Made by a program: the position numbers and the translations under genes. Below, one piece after another: positions 7,993 to 15,786 of a DNA stretch of 56,851 nucleotides (position 1 is its first letter; each line of letters starts with the position of its first letter). The notes beneath the pieces are model-generated. The model had not been told where the DNA came from. It searched no databases and worked only from the letters and a program-made list of their open reading frames with translations. Source of the DNA: Bacillota bacterium (lineage in GTDB: Bacteria; Bacillota; Clostridia; Tissierellales; Peptoniphilaceae). The stretch spans positions 1 to 56,851 of the forward strand of contig JAEXBU010000016.1 of NCBI GenBank assembly GCA_023393815.1. The letters run 5' to 3'.

Positions 7993-8601
7993 TCAGTCGT
8001 GTAAAAGACGGGAGACGCGCTTGTAAAGCGCCAAGGTGGCCGCCGATACGACCATCCCTTTTACCAGATTAAAGGGCACAATACAGTACACCATCAAATC
8101 CCAAAGCGATTGCACCCGCGGCGTCACGGCCCGGCCCATCTGTACGATGGCCTCCATAGGCATTATCTTTCCGTAGAGAGGAAAAACCACAAAATAATTG
8201 CTCACCGTCGCCACGGCCGTCATACCCAAGACGCCGATCAACAAACCAACGACCGCGCCCATATAATTTTTGTGGCGACTGTAAAAGATTGCCGAAAGGC
8301 CTACAAAGAGGGCACCGACGATAAAATTCGACAACTCACCCACGCCGCCGGTGGTGGTTCCCCGAACGAAAAAGGTCAGGATACACTTGACCAATTCGAT
8401 GGTGACTCCCGCCACCGGACCCATGGCAAAGCCGCCGATCAAGGCCGGCGTATCGGACAGATCGATTTTTATGAAAGGCGGCGCGATAAAGGCCAAGGGA
8501 AACTCCACGTACATAAGCAAAAAAGCGATGACGGATAAGAGGGACAGACGCGTTAAATTTCTGGTCGAATACCGCGTCTTCGCCCGTTGGATTTGATTCA
8601 T
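7993..8601 (-). CDS. ribU: Riboflavin ECF transporter substrate-binding subunit
   Basis: S component of an energy-coupling-factor transporter that binds riboflavin at the membrane and works with the shared EcfA/A'/T module (not in this window). The 202-aa protein has about six membrane segments and the RibU-type sequences LSVIAFLLMYVEFPL, IKIDLSDTPALIGGFAMGP, VKCILTFFVRGTTTGGVGE and FNLVKGM. The ATG at 8601 lies behind GGAGGAATC. An extension to 8622 (MPDEGGI) overlaps the riboswitch terminator and was rejected. An FMN riboswitch directly upstream independently confirms the flavin assignment. No rib biosynthesis genes are adjacent, so riboflavin may be scavenged (inference). Confidence 0.95.
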   Translation of the reverse strand: MNQIQRAKTRYSTRNLTRLSLLSVIAFLLMYVEFPLAFIAPPFIKIDLSDTPALIGGFAMGPVAGVTIELVKCILTFFVRGTTTGGVGELSNFIVGALFVGLSAIFYSRHKNYMGAVVGLLIGVLGMTAVATVSNYFVVFPLYGKIMPMEAIVQMGRAVTPRVQSLWDLMVYCIVPFNLVKGMVVSAATLALYKRVSRLLHD

Positions 8602-8621
8602 GATTCCTCCTTCATCGGGCA

Positions 8622-8646
8622 CAAAAAAAGCCCGCGTCTCCGGGCA
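8622..8646 (-). terminator. FMN riboswitch expression-platform terminator
   Basis: On the minus strand a GCCCG / CGGGC stem with a 6-nt loop is followed by T7, between the RFN aptamer and the ribU ribosome binding site. When FMN is bound this hairpin should form and stop transcription before ribU. Confidence 0.88.
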
Positions 8647-8664
8647 TCAAAACATGAAAAAAAA

Positions 8665-8775
8665 TATCTTCTTTCATCCGGACTGTCACCGTCGGTATTG
8701 GAATTGCACCAATTCAGTCTTTCGACGCGTGGACTTTACCACCGATGAGGAATTTCACCTCGCCCTGAAGATTCT
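8665..8775 (-). promoter_or_regulatory. FMN riboswitch (RFN element)
   Basis: Read on the minus strand the element begins with ATCTTCAGGGC and contains GGTGAAATTCC, ATCGGTGGTAAAGTCC and a second GGTGCAATTCC helix. It then has ACCGACGGTGACAGTCC and closes with GGATGAAAGAAGAT. These are the conserved blocks of the six-stem RFN aptamer that binds flavin mononucleotide. It controls ribU by attenuation through the adjacent terminator. A consensus -10 lies 20 nt before the aptamer. Confidence 0.96.
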
Positions 8776-8794
8776 TATTCTTTAGTACGTGTTT

Positions 8795-8800
8795 ATTATA
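8795..8800 (-). promoter_or_regulatory. ribU -10 box
   Basis: A perfect TATAAT on the minus strand lies about 20 nt upstream of the RFN element. The region 17 nt further upstream matches the -35 consensus poorly, so only the -10 is reported. Confidence 0.55.
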
Positions 8801-8847
8801 CCACGTTCATAGATAAATGAAAGGCTTTTTCAAAAAATAGATGCAAC

Positions 8848-8867
8848 AAAAAAAGCCCCGAAGGGCT
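8848..8867 (-). terminator. purC terminator
   Basis: A minus-strand AGCCC / GGGCT hairpin with a TTCG tetraloop is followed by seven T residues, 24 nt after the purC stop codon. Confidence 0.85.
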
Positions 8868-8891
8868 CTTTTGTGATTTCGAAAACAGTGG

Positions 8892-9575
8892 CTATTTACC
8901 GACGATCATATCGGAAAGACGTAAGGGTTCGATGTATTCGCCCTCTTTAAAGACGCGCATATTTCCGCCGGAGACTTCGTCGATTAAGACGACTTCGTCG
9001 CTACCTTCCAAGCGGCCGAATTCCAACTTAATGTCGTACATTTCGAGACCGCGCGCTTTTAAGTCGTCGTAGATGACTTGGGCGATGGAGCGGGTCAGTT
9101 CCTTAATGCGGTCGTATTCCCCTTCTTTCAGGATGCCCAAAAGAACCAAGGCGTCTTCATTGATGAGGGGGTCTTGGCGTTCATCGTCTTTTAAGGTAAA
9201 TTCGACGTAGCGGTTTAAATCGTCTCCGTCTTCGACGTATTTACCGTAACGACGGATAAAGCTGCCGGTAGCCTTAAAGCGACAGATGACTTCCAAACCT
9301 TGACCGAACACTTTGGCCGGTTTCACTTCCATCAGACGATTGTCCACGTCGGCGGAAATGTAGTGCGTAGGGATATTTTCCGCTTCAAACTTTTCAAAAA
9401 AGTACTTGCTCATGGCGATGCAAGCGCGGCCGGAACCTTCGATCGAAAGACCTACTTGGTTTTCACCCGGATCAAAGACGCCGTCCTTGCCCGTTACGTC
9501 GTCTTTAAAGAAAAAGTAAGTCTTTCCATCTTCTTGTAGAATCTTCTTCGTCTTTCCTTCGTAAATAGTTTTCAA
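8892..9575 (-). CDS. purC: SAICAR synthetase
   Basis: Phosphoribosylaminoimidazole-succinocarboxamide synthase, joining CAIR and aspartate with ATP in purine synthesis. The 227-aa protein is full length. It has the N-terminal YEGKTKKI lysine-rich motif, the GSFIRRYG segment and the C-terminal IDEVSGGNMR metal/ATP motif in place of the usual LIDEVLTPDS. The start is TTG at 9575-9573 with CAGGAGGG upstream. Unlike in most clostridia, purC sits 15 kb away from the purF-M-N-H-DL operon and is monocistronic with its own terminator. purE, purK and purB are not in the window. Confidence 0.95.
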   Translation of the reverse strand: MKTIYEGKTKKILQEDGKTYFFFKDDVTGKDGVFDPGENQVGLSIEGSGRACIAMSKYFFEKFEAENIPTHYISADVDNRLMEVKPAKVFGQGLEVICRFKATGSFIRRYGKYVEDGDDLNRYVEFTLKDDERQDPLINEDALVLLGILKEGEYDRIKELTRSIAQVIYDDLKARGLEMYDIKLEFGRLEGSDEVVLIDEVSGGNMRVFKEGEYIEPLRLSDMIVGK

Positions 9576-9688
9576 AATACCCTCCTGTCATACACTCAAA
9601 TCGTACAACTTATTTTACTACAAATGAAAGCAGGAAAACAGAGCTCGTGCAACTTTTTTCCCGACTTTTCACAATAAATTTTGCCCAA

Positions 9689-9712
9689 TGAAAAAGCGCC
9701 CGCAGGCGCTTT
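9689..9712 (-). terminator. L,D-transpeptidase terminator
   Basis: A minus-strand GCGCC / GGCGC hairpin with a tetraloop is followed by five T residues, just after the stop codon. Confidence 0.8.
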
Positions 9713-9715
9713 GGT

Positions 9716-11098
9716 TTAAATGGCGTGTTTATTGGAATTATAAATGACTACCGGCATACCTTTAAAGGCATTCTTGTAGAACGTCGGCGTCTTCGACGGC
9801 GGCGTATTCACACAGCCGTGGCTTCCGCCTCCACGGTAGATGCCCCCGCCGTAGCTGCCTCGCCAGTTGGAATCGTGAATGCCGCAGCCCGACCAGTTAA
9901 AGGGCATCCAGTACTTGACGAAACTCTTCCATGTATCCCCCGTCAAGTAGCGGTTGCGTTCCATCATCCAAATTTCTTGCGTTCCCGTAGGCGTGCTGTT
10001 TCCGGTGTAGGGATTTCCCGTAACGACGGGGGTGTCGATCACCAAATTCCCGTCTTTATAGAGCCACATATGTTGTCTCGCAATGTCGATTTCGATATAG
10101 CTGTTGCCGAGGTCATTGACATTGCGGCTCATCGCTCTTCGCTTGTAGATCGGCTCCATGGTTTGTACTTTTTTATCTTTCATGGCCGTGATCAGCTGTT
10201 CGCGAGTCTTCGGCTGATCAATTTGCCACCCGTAAATTCCCCCCGTTACGCGCATCATGGCACCGCCGGTGGCTTGAAAGTCCCGACTTCCTTTAAACGT
10301 ATCGTACTTTTTCCCCAACTCCGCCACATAGGTCTTTACCTTTTCTTCGTCCGGTTCCAAACTGCCGTCGACGGACGACTTGTAAAGAGCAATCAAGTTT
10401 TCTCCGGCGAGCACTTCTTCCCGATCGGAAAAATTATAGGTGAGCTTATACTCTTCGATGGCATTTAAGCTGGCCACGTGCTTTTCCATATGATCCCGAT
10501 CTTCCACCGGCACGGGCTTCAAGTATAGATCCGCCTTCTTCGCATCCAAGGTCTTATCCTGTTTATGCAGAGACTTCAACACGACTCCTTTCAGTTTAGG
10601 CCCGTCCAGGCGGGTTCCCTCTTTGGCATCGGCGATCACATAGCCCTTGCCCTCTTCATAAACGATCCTCTCCGGAATGGGATCGACAATGTCTTCGTCC
10701 GTGACCATGCGCATCGTGGCCAGGGCATTCTCCAGCTTTTCGTCGTCGTAAGAAATGGACGTCTGTACCTTATAATCTTTTTTCATAAAGGCGTACACGG
10801 GCCACGCCCAAGGACTGTATTCTTTCATTTGAAAATCGGGCATGGTTTCTTTGTAGCCAATGTCCGATGCCTTAATCGTGTCGATCTTGTCGTCCTTGCC
10901 GACGATCTGTAAGGCATACTCTTTCCAGGATGCCTTAAAATGATCCCTTAAATTGGCCTTGAATTGAAGGGATATATCGGCCCCGTTGACCGACGTATTC
11001 GGCATATACACTTGTGTAAAGGCCACAGCGCCCAGTAAATAGATCGCGAGCAACACACCGATGAGGATGGCCGCGATTTTTCCCATTCGATTACTCAA
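9716..11098 (-). CDS. L,D-transpeptidase (YkuD) with PG-binding domains
   Basis: Envelope enzyme expected to form 3-3 or related cross-links in peptidoglycan. The 460-aa protein has one N-terminal membrane anchor (about residues 7-30). A long extracellular region of the PG_binding_4 type (about 85-300) follows, then a YkuD domain whose strand begins YIEIDIARQHMWLYKDG. The catalytic motif SHGCVNTPPS gives Cys429 and His427, with a second His at 408. The start is TTG at 11098 with AAAGGAG 7 nt upstream; an ATG four codons inside has no ribosome site. It is monocistronic with its own promoter and terminator. Such enzymes can confer beta-lactam tolerance, but that is not deducible here. Confidence 0.93.
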   Translation of the reverse strand: MSNRMGKIAAILIGVLLAIYLLGAVAFTQVYMPNTSVNGADISLQFKANLRDHFKASWKEYALQIVGKDDKIDTIKASDIGYKETMPDFQMKEYSPWAWPVYAFMKKDYKVQTSISYDDEKLENALATMRMVTDEDIVDPIPERIVYEEGKGYVIADAKEGTRLDGPKLKGVVLKSLHKQDKTLDAKKADLYLKPVPVEDRDHMEKHVASLNAIEEYKLTYNFSDREEVLAGENLIALYKSSVDGSLEPDEEKVKTYVAELGKKYDTFKGSRDFQATGGAMMRVTGGIYGWQIDQPKTREQLITAMKDKKVQTMEPIYKRRAMSRNVNDLGNSYIEIDIARQHMWLYKDGNLVIDTPVVTGNPYTGNSTPTGTQEIWMMERNRYLTGDTWKSFVKYWMPFNWSGCGIHDSNWRGSYGGGIYRGGGSHGCVNTPPSKTPTFYKNAFKGMPVVIYNSNKHAI

Positions 11099-11131
11099 AT
11101 TATTTCTCCTTTTCTAGTTGCTTGTTCTATT

Positions 11132-11159
11132 AGTGTATCACAAATTATTCTCGGTTCAA
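11132..11159 (-). promoter_or_regulatory. Promoter of the L,D-transpeptidase gene
   Basis: Minus-strand TTGAAC (11154-11159) and TACACT (11132-11137) with a 16-nt spacer lie about 30 nt before the TTG start. Confidence 0.55.
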
Positions 11160-11237
11160 GGTGATTTTTTCCTTTCTCTTCATGGAAATGTAGTGTAATC
11201 TAACTATAGTAATGTTTTAAGAAACGAGGACAAACCT

Positions 11238-12002
11238 ATGGATAAAAACCCCCGAACCATCCAGTCCCTGGCCCGGGCTTTCGCTATTTTAGACTGCTTC
11301 GACGCCGTGCATCCGAAACTGAGTTTATCGGAAATTTCGAAATTAGTGCAATTAAACGTCAACACTACCCGCGGCCTGGTAAACACGTTGGTGCACTTTC
11401 AATATTTAAGCCGCGACGAGGCAAAAAATGACTACCATTTGGGCCTCGCTTTTATTCCAAAAGCCAATTTGGTGGAAGACCAGTATCTATTCCACGTAAA
11501 AAATAAAATTCAACCGATGCTTCGGATTTGGGCCAACGGATTCGAGCTCAGCGCCCGCTTAAATATGGTGGAAGACGGCCAGCTTCTCACGATATTTACC
11601 GAAGTGCCGGACAACACCCGCTACTTAATTATGACCCGCTCCCGTACGCCCTTTCCCTTACACGCTACGGCGTCGGGAAAGGCCTACTTGGCCAGCTTGC
11701 CTCAAACCGTCATGGACCATTACATTGCCGACACGCGCCTGATCGCCTACACCGACAAAACCATTACCGACGCAGCCGTCTTAAAAGAGGAAATGGAGAC
11801 TACCCGCAAGCGCGGCTACGCTCTGGAAATCGGTGAGATTAACGACGGCATCGGCTCCATCGCCATGCCCCTCTTCGACAAGCGAAAAGACTGTATCGGC
11901 ACCATCTCCCTTTCCGGTGCCAACGAACAAATTTTAGAAAAAGAACGCCAGGCCTACGCCACGGTCCACCTGTTTTTAGACGAACTGAATCCCATTTGGT
12001 AA
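11238..12002 (+). CDS. IclR family transcriptional regulator
   Basis: DNA-binding regulator with an N-terminal winged helix (about residues 6-65; SLARAFAILDCF, LSLSEISKLVQLNVNTTRGLVNTL) and a C-terminal IclR effector domain (about 75-250; HATASGKAYLASLP, RGYALEIGEINDGIGSIAMPLFD). The effector domain is diverged. IclR proteins typically sense small organic acids or sugar-derived compounds and regulate a nearby operon. Here the neighbours are an L,D-transpeptidase (divergent) and a purine permease (convergent), so the target is not obvious. The ATG follows GAGGA, and a terminator follows the stop. The length of 254 aa is normal. Confidence 0.92.
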   Translation: MDKNPRTIQSLARAFAILDCFDAVHPKLSLSEISKLVQLNVNTTRGLVNTLVHFQYLSRDEAKNDYHLGLAFIPKANLVEDQYLFHVKNKIQPMLRIWANGFELSARLNMVEDGQLLTIFTEVPDNTRYLIMTRSRTPFPLHATASGKAYLASLPQTVMDHYIADTRLIAYTDKTITDAAVLKEEMETTRKRGYALEIGEINDGIGSIAMPLFDKRKDCIGTISLSGANEQILEKERQAYATVHLFLDELNPIW

Positions 12003-12008
12003 AGAAAA

Positions 12009-12043
12009 GCCCTTGTCCCGGAAAAAGGAGACAGGGGTTTTTT
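12009..12043 (+). terminator. iclR-gene terminator
   Basis: Plus-strand arms CCCTTGTC and GACAGGGG with one unpaired or wobble position and a 12-nt loop are followed by T6. Confidence 0.7.
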
Positions 12044-12100
12044 CGTCTCTGCGTCGACGGGCACTTTTTTTCGAATCCCGCACCTTATTCCCTTTTTCCA

Positions 12101-12131
12101 CAAAAAAAGAGGCCGAAGCCCCTTCTTTTTC
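12101..12131 (-). terminator. Purine permease terminator
   Basis: A minus-strand stem (GAAGGGGC / GCCTCTTT, one G-U pair) with a TTCG loop is followed by a T run, just after the permease stop. Confidence 0.75.
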
Positions 12132-12136
12132 GCAAG

Positions 12137-13561
12137 TTACATGGCCAAGTACGCCATAAGGGCGTAATTGATTAGGAATAAAATCGTGGATCCGATTAAA
12201 ATCGGGTGCAGCTCTTTCGCCTTCCCCTTTAAAATCATAACGACACAGTAAAAGACAAAACCGGCGGCGATGCCATTACTGATGGAGTAACTCAGCCCCA
12301 TAAAGACGGAGGCGAAGAAGGCCGGAACGGCACATTCCAAATCGGTCCATTCGATTTCCGCAAAACTTGCGCACATCATAATCCCGACGATGATTAAAAC
12401 CGGCGCCGTAGCCTGTGCCGGCACGATGCCCGCTACCGGCGCAATGACGATGGCCAGCAAAAATAAAAGAGCCGTTACCGTAGAAGTGAGTCCCGTTCGC
12501 CCGCCGGCACCGATGCCTGCGGCGCTTTCCACAAAGGTAGTGGTGTTGCTAGTGCCGATAAACGCGCCGATGACCGTTCCTATGGAGTCGGCGAAAAGAG
12601 CCTTGTCCAACTTGGACTTAAAGCCGGAGCTGGACTGCATATTGCGAATATCTTCTTCACTAAAGATCCCCGATCGGCGACCCGTACCGATAAAGGTACC
12701 TAACGTATCGAAAGTGTCGCTTAGAGAGAAGGCGAAGATGGTCATGAGGACCAAGGGGATGCGCGCCGGATCGGCGAAGAGCCCCAGAAGCCCTTCTTTT
12801 CCAAGTGCCACGCCGAAGACCGTGGACAAATCCGCGAAGGAACTGGCTACGGAGGAGCTTTCCGAAAGCTTCGACAAATCTACCACGCCCATGGGAATGC
12901 CGATAAGGGTCGTGGCGAGAATGCTGATGAGGATCGCGCCCTTTACATTTTTTACGACGAGAACCACCGTAATAATGAGGCCGATAATGGCGAGAAGCAC
13001 GCCGGCATCGTTAAAATTTACCAAGGCGGGTACGGCCGCGGAAGAACCGACGATGGTTCCGCCATCCAAGGCTTGGTAGGTACCCGGATCCAAAGTGAAA
13101 TTCAACAGGCCGCTATTTTTTATGCCGATGTAGCCGATAAATACGCCGATCCCGCCGCTGATGGCGTGCTGCAAGGACTCGGGAATGGACGAAATAATCA
13201 TTTTACGGATCTTCGTTACCGTAATCAATACGTTGATCACGCCGCATAAAAATACCATGCCCAAAGCTTCTTTCCAGCTGAAACCTAGACCGAAGACGAC
13301 GGTGTAGGTGAAAAAGGCATTTAACCCCATGCCCGGGGCCAAGGCGTAGGGCACGTTGGCGAACAGACCCATGACCAAAGTCGCGACCACCGAAGCGATA
13401 ATCGTCGCCAAAAATACGGCGCCCCAGGGAATGCCCGTCTGAGATAGAATCGCCGGATTGACGAAAATAATGTAGCTCATGGCAAAGAACGTAGTCATGC
13501 CGGCTAAAATTTCCGTGGACACGTCGGTGTGATTCTCTTTCAACTTAAAGAATGACTCCAT
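12137..13561 (-). CDS. pbuG: NCS2 family (AzgA-like) purine permease
   Basis: Proton-coupled uptake system of the AzgA/PbuG branch, most likely for hypoxanthine, guanine or adenine. The 474-aa protein has about thirteen membrane segments and typical motifs: MSYIIFVNPAIL, ALAPGMGLNAFFTYTVV, QHAISGGIGVFIGYIG, the substrate-contact region FAFSLSDTFDTLGTFIG, and TVIGAFIGTSNTTTFVESAAG. The ATG at 13561 follows GGAGGAAATCT; six additional upstream codons overlap that ribosome site and were rejected. The gene fits with the de novo purine operon in the same window as a salvage route. The exact base is not deducible, so the symbol is approximate. Confidence 0.88.
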   Translation of the reverse strand: MESFFKLKENHTDVSTEILAGMTTFFAMSYIIFVNPAILSQTGIPWGAVFLATIIASVVATLVMGLFANVPYALAPGMGLNAFFTYTVVFGLGFSWKEALGMVFLCGVINVLITVTKIRKMIISSIPESLQHAISGGIGVFIGYIGIKNSGLLNFTLDPGTYQALDGGTIVGSSAAVPALVNFNDAGVLLAIIGLIITVVLVVKNVKGAILISILATTLIGIPMGVVDLSKLSESSSVASSFADLSTVFGVALGKEGLLGLFADPARIPLVLMTIFAFSLSDTFDTLGTFIGTGRRSGIFSEEDIRNMQSSSGFKSKLDKALFADSIGTVIGAFIGTSNTTTFVESAAGIGAGGRTGLTSTVTALLFLLAIVIAPVAGIVPAQATAPVLIIVGIMMCASFAEIEWTDLECAVPAFFASVFMGLSYSISNGIAAGFVFYCVVMILKGKAKELHPILIGSTILFLINYALMAYLAM

Positions 13562-13609
13562 AGATTTCCTCCTTATCAATAATACCTAGATAGTATAACA
13601 CGAAAGTTC

Positions 13610-13939
13610 TTAGGCGAACACTTGCTGAATTAAAAACATATACACCGCCGTACCGGCGATAATGGAGGCGATGGACTTTCTCTTCCAAAGATAAGATAGC
13701 GCCGTTACAAGGCTCGCCGCCACCAAAGGCACGTATCCCGACGGAGCGGAAAATGTCAGCGTTCGAAGGCAATAGACGATCAAAAGGCCCATCATGGAGT
13801 AAGGAAGGAGATTTCCCAAATCCCCCACTACTTTCGGCAGGCGTTTCTTCCCGGAAAAGAAAAACAGGGGGAAGGTGCGTATAGCGAAGGTCACGCATAT
13901 GACAATTGCTATGGCAAAATAAACTTCTCTAGTGGACAT
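13610..13939 (-). CDS. azlD: AzlD family branched-chain amino acid export subunit
   Basis: Small 109-aa membrane protein with about four hydrophobic segments and the AzlD-type start (VYFAIAIVICVTFAIRTFPLFFF) and motif LLPYSMMGLLIVYCLR. It works with the larger AzlC subunit to export branched-chain amino acids. The two genes overlap by 11 nt, so they are translationally coupled. No Lrp-type regulator (AzlB) is present nearby. Confidence 0.9.
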   Translation of the reverse strand: MSTREVYFAIAIVICVTFAIRTFPLFFFSGKKRLPKVVGDLGNLLPYSMMGLLIVYCLRTLTFSAPSGYVPLVAASLVTALSYLWKRKSIASIIAGTAVYMFLIQQVFA

Positions 13940-14606
13940 ATTTCCTCCTGTAATACAAATCGCCGACCAAAATAAGGAGCATGGATGGAAGAATAAATTT
14001 CTCCGGTCCTACGATCAAAAGGGACAGAACCGATGCCGCCACACCGAAAATGGCAGGAAAGTGATGATCCGTCCCCTTCCACTGTTCCAAAAACGCCGTA
14101 ATAAACAGAGCCGTCATCATAAACTCGACGCCCGTAGCGTCGACGGGCAGCATGGCACCGATCCATCCGCCCAAAAGCGTGGCGCCGACCCATGTGACGA
14201 AGTTGATAAGCCCCATGCTGAACATATCCTTGCCCGTAGCCATGTTTCCGTCCTCTCCGCCGGTGACGTAGAGAGAAAAGGTTTCGTCGCTCGCAAAATG
14301 TACCACGAGCAGACGCTTATACATGGGCAGCTTCGACAAAGGACCTAATAAGGACAGGCTGTAAAATAAATAGCGCAGGTTAATGGATACGGTCAGAATC
14401 ACAAGCTCCAACACATTGAGCGGCTCGGAAAACAAGCTGACCATGGCAAATTGCATGGCACCGGCGTAAATTCCGCCGCTCATGAGCCCGCCGATGCGGT
14501 TGGGCTGACCGACGGATTTCACCAAAACCCCGAAGCCGATGGCCAAAAAGAAGTAGCTGATCACGATGGGCAGCGTGCGCGGAAATACTTTTTTTACTCC
14601 ATTCAT
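13929..14606 (-). CDS. azlC: AzlC family branched-chain amino acid permease
   Basis: Large subunit (225 aa) of the two-component branched-chain amino acid exporter of the LIV-E family, with about six to seven membrane segments. It has the AzlC motifs AIGFGVLVKSVG, SGGIYAGAMQFAMVSLF, TVSINLRYLFYSLSLL and HFASDETFSLY. The ATG follows TAGGAGGTCTT. It lies 23 nt beyond the rplL terminator on the same strand. I see no convincing promoter in the gap, so expression may depend on read-through from rplJL or on a poor promoter. Together with azlD and the permease it separates rplL from rpoB. Confidence 0.93.
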   Translation of the reverse strand: MNGVKKVFPRTLPIVISYFFLAIGFGVLVKSVGQPNRIGGLMSGGIYAGAMQFAMVSLFSEPLNVLELVILTVSINLRYLFYSLSLLGPLSKLPMYKRLLVVHFASDETFSLYVTGGEDGNMATGKDMFSMGLINFVTWVGATLLGGWIGAMLPVDATGVEFMMTALFITAFLEQWKGTDHHFPAIFGVAASVLSLLIVGPEKFILPSMLLILVGDLYYRRKYVH

Positions 14607-14628
14607 AAGACCTCCTAAACGAAGGAAA

Positions 14629-14651
14629 TAAAAAACGCCCCAATGGGGCGC
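14629..14651 (-). terminator. rplJL operon terminator
   Basis: A minus-strand CGCCCC / GGGGCG hairpin with a 3-nt loop is followed by T6, 11 nt after the rplL stop. It ends the ribosomal unit before azlC. Confidence 0.88.
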
Positions 14652-14661
14652 ATTTACTGTT

Positions 14662-15051
14662 TTACTTTACTTCGACAGTAGCTCCAGCTTCTTCCAGCTT
14701 CGCTTTGATGTCGTCGGCTTCGTCTTTGCTTGCGCCTTCTTTCACGGGCTTCGGTGCGCCGTCAACGAGGGCTTTTGCGTCTTTCAAGCCGAGGCCGGTG
14801 ATGTCTTTAACGACCTTGATGACCTTTACTTTTTCTTGGCCGGCCGATGCTAAGATTACGTCAAATTCGGTTTTTTCTTCAGCGGCTGCACCTGCTGCTG
14901 CGCCGGCTGCCGGAGCGGCTGCTGCTACAGCGACGGGAGCTTGTGCGCTAACGCCGAATTCTTCTTCTAAAGCGCTAACTAAGTCAGCGAGTTCGATAAC
15001 GGTTAATTCTTTGATCTCTTCAATAAGAGCGGTTACTTTTTCAGATGCCAT
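14662..15051 (-). CDS. rplL: 50S ribosomal protein L7/L12
   Basis: Stalk protein of the large subunit that recruits translation factors. The 129-aa protein has the N-terminal dimerisation helix region (VIELADLVSALEEEFGV), an Ala/Pro-rich hinge, and the C-terminal domain (DVILASAGQEKVKVIKVVKD, GLKDAKALVDGAPKPVKEG). It follows rplJ by 32 nt with a GGAGGTATACACATT site. The gene is unremarkable, but its context is not: a terminator and 14 kb of foreign genes separate it from rpoB. Confidence 0.98.
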   Translation of the reverse strand: MASEKVTALIEEIKELTVIELADLVSALEEEFGVSAQAPVAVAAAAPAAGAAAGAAAEEKTEFDVILASAGQEKVKVIKVVKDITGLGLKDAKALVDGAPKPVKEGASKDEADDIKAKLEEAGATVEVK

Positions 15052-15083
15052 AATGTGTATACCTCCATAATCGGTTGATGCCC

Positions 15084-15620
15084 TTAGGCAGTTTCTTCTT
15101 CTTTCTTTTCGCGGATCCGGTTAAGCGCAACGGCAAGGCCACGCATATTTCCGGACAGTACCGTAACGAGTCCTTGGAGCGGTGCATTTAAGCCGCCAAG
15201 TAATTGAGCGATAAGGATTTCGCGGCTCGGCAACTTTGCCAATGCCTTGACTTCATCGACGGATACGACGCGGCCGTCTAATACGCCGCCTTTGATTTCC
15301 AGACGATCGTTGCTTTCGGCAAAGTCGTTTAAAATCTTCGCCGGTTGAACGGCATCTTCAATGCCGAATGCGACGACGGTAGGACCGACGAGCAGTTCGT
15401 CCAGACCTTCGTTTCCGGTCGCGTCAAAGGCACGCCGTAACATGGTATTTTTGTACACCTTGTATTCGACGCCGTTTTCGCGCAATTCTTTTCTCAACTT
15501 GGTAACTTCTTCCACCGTTAAGCCGTGGTTATTAACCAAGACGATGGATTGCGATTGTTCGATCTTTTCTTTGATCTCATTGACCAAGTTAATCTTCGAT
15601 TGGAGCAGCTCTTCTTTCAC
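15084..15620 (-). CDS. rplJ: 50S ribosomal protein L10
   Basis: Anchors the L7/L12 stalk to 23S rRNA, and as L10(L12)4 it represses its own operon. The 178-aa protein has the typical QSQSIVLVNNHGLTVEEVTKLRKEL and EYKVYKNTMLRRA segments and the C-terminal helix LRGLAVALNRIREKKEEE region. I chose the GTG start at 15620 because AGGAGGTGA lies 5 nt upstream; a 12-codon extension to an ATG at 15656 runs through the attenuator T-run. It is transcribed with rplL from its own promoter through an L10 leader and attenuator. Upstream on the same strand is an unrelated flavoprotein, not rplA. Confidence 0.97.
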   Translation of the reverse strand: MKEELLQSKINLVNEIKEKIEQSQSIVLVNNHGLTVEEVTKLRKELRENGVEYKVYKNTMLRRAFDATGNEGLDELLVGPTVVAFGIEDAVQPAKILNDFAESNDRLEIKGGVLDGRVVSVDEVKALAKLPSREILIAQLLGGLNAPLQGLVTVLSGNMRGLAVALNRIREKKEEETA

Positions 15621-15645
15621 AGATTCACCTCCTCGTTTTCTACAT

Positions 15646-15673
15646 AAAAAAATCACATTGCAGACACAATGCG
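15646..15673 (-). terminator. rplJ leader attenuator
   Basis: A minus-strand CGCATTG / CAATGTG hairpin (7 bp, one G-U, 6-nt loop) is followed by ATTTTTTT, directly before the rplJ ribosome site. In Bacillus subtilis the L10(L12)4 complex autoregulates rplJL by transcription attenuation, and this hairpin fits that role. Confidence 0.75.
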
Positions 15674-15674
15674 A

Positions 15675-15740
15675 GTACCAAATGCAAATTCAGTCACCTC
15701 GGCAGGAAATTAAGGCGAACCACCTGCTGTCTGCGGTTTC
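15675..15740 (-). promoter_or_regulatory. Ribosomal protein L10 leader
   Basis: Read on the minus strand the leader contains CGCAGACAGCAGGTG, a short arm, TTAATTTCCTGCCGAGGTGA and then the attenuator. The paired GCAGG/CCTGC segment and the TTAAT and GAGGTG blocks are the conserved core of the Firmicute L10 leader that binds L10(L12)4. Confidence 0.88.
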
Positions 15741-15749
15741 AACTCGTTC

Positions 15750-15778
15750 ATAATACCAAAAAAAAATCCCTCTGTAAA
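15750..15778 (-). promoter_or_regulatory. rplJL promoter embedded in upstream terminator
   Basis: Minus-strand TTTACA (15773-15778) and TATTAT (15750-15755) are spaced exactly 17 nt apart. The -35 box occupies the loop and the T-run forms most of the spacer of the terminator that ends the preceding flavoprotein gene. Initiation falls just before the L10 leader. Confidence 0.7.
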
Positions 15779-15783
15779 GGGAC
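15758..15783 (-). terminator. Terminator of the HI0933-like gene
   Basis: A minus-strand hairpin with TCCCT and AGGGA arms around a TTACAG loop is followed by nine T residues, immediately after the stop codon. Confidence 0.8.
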
Positions 15784-15786
15784 TTT

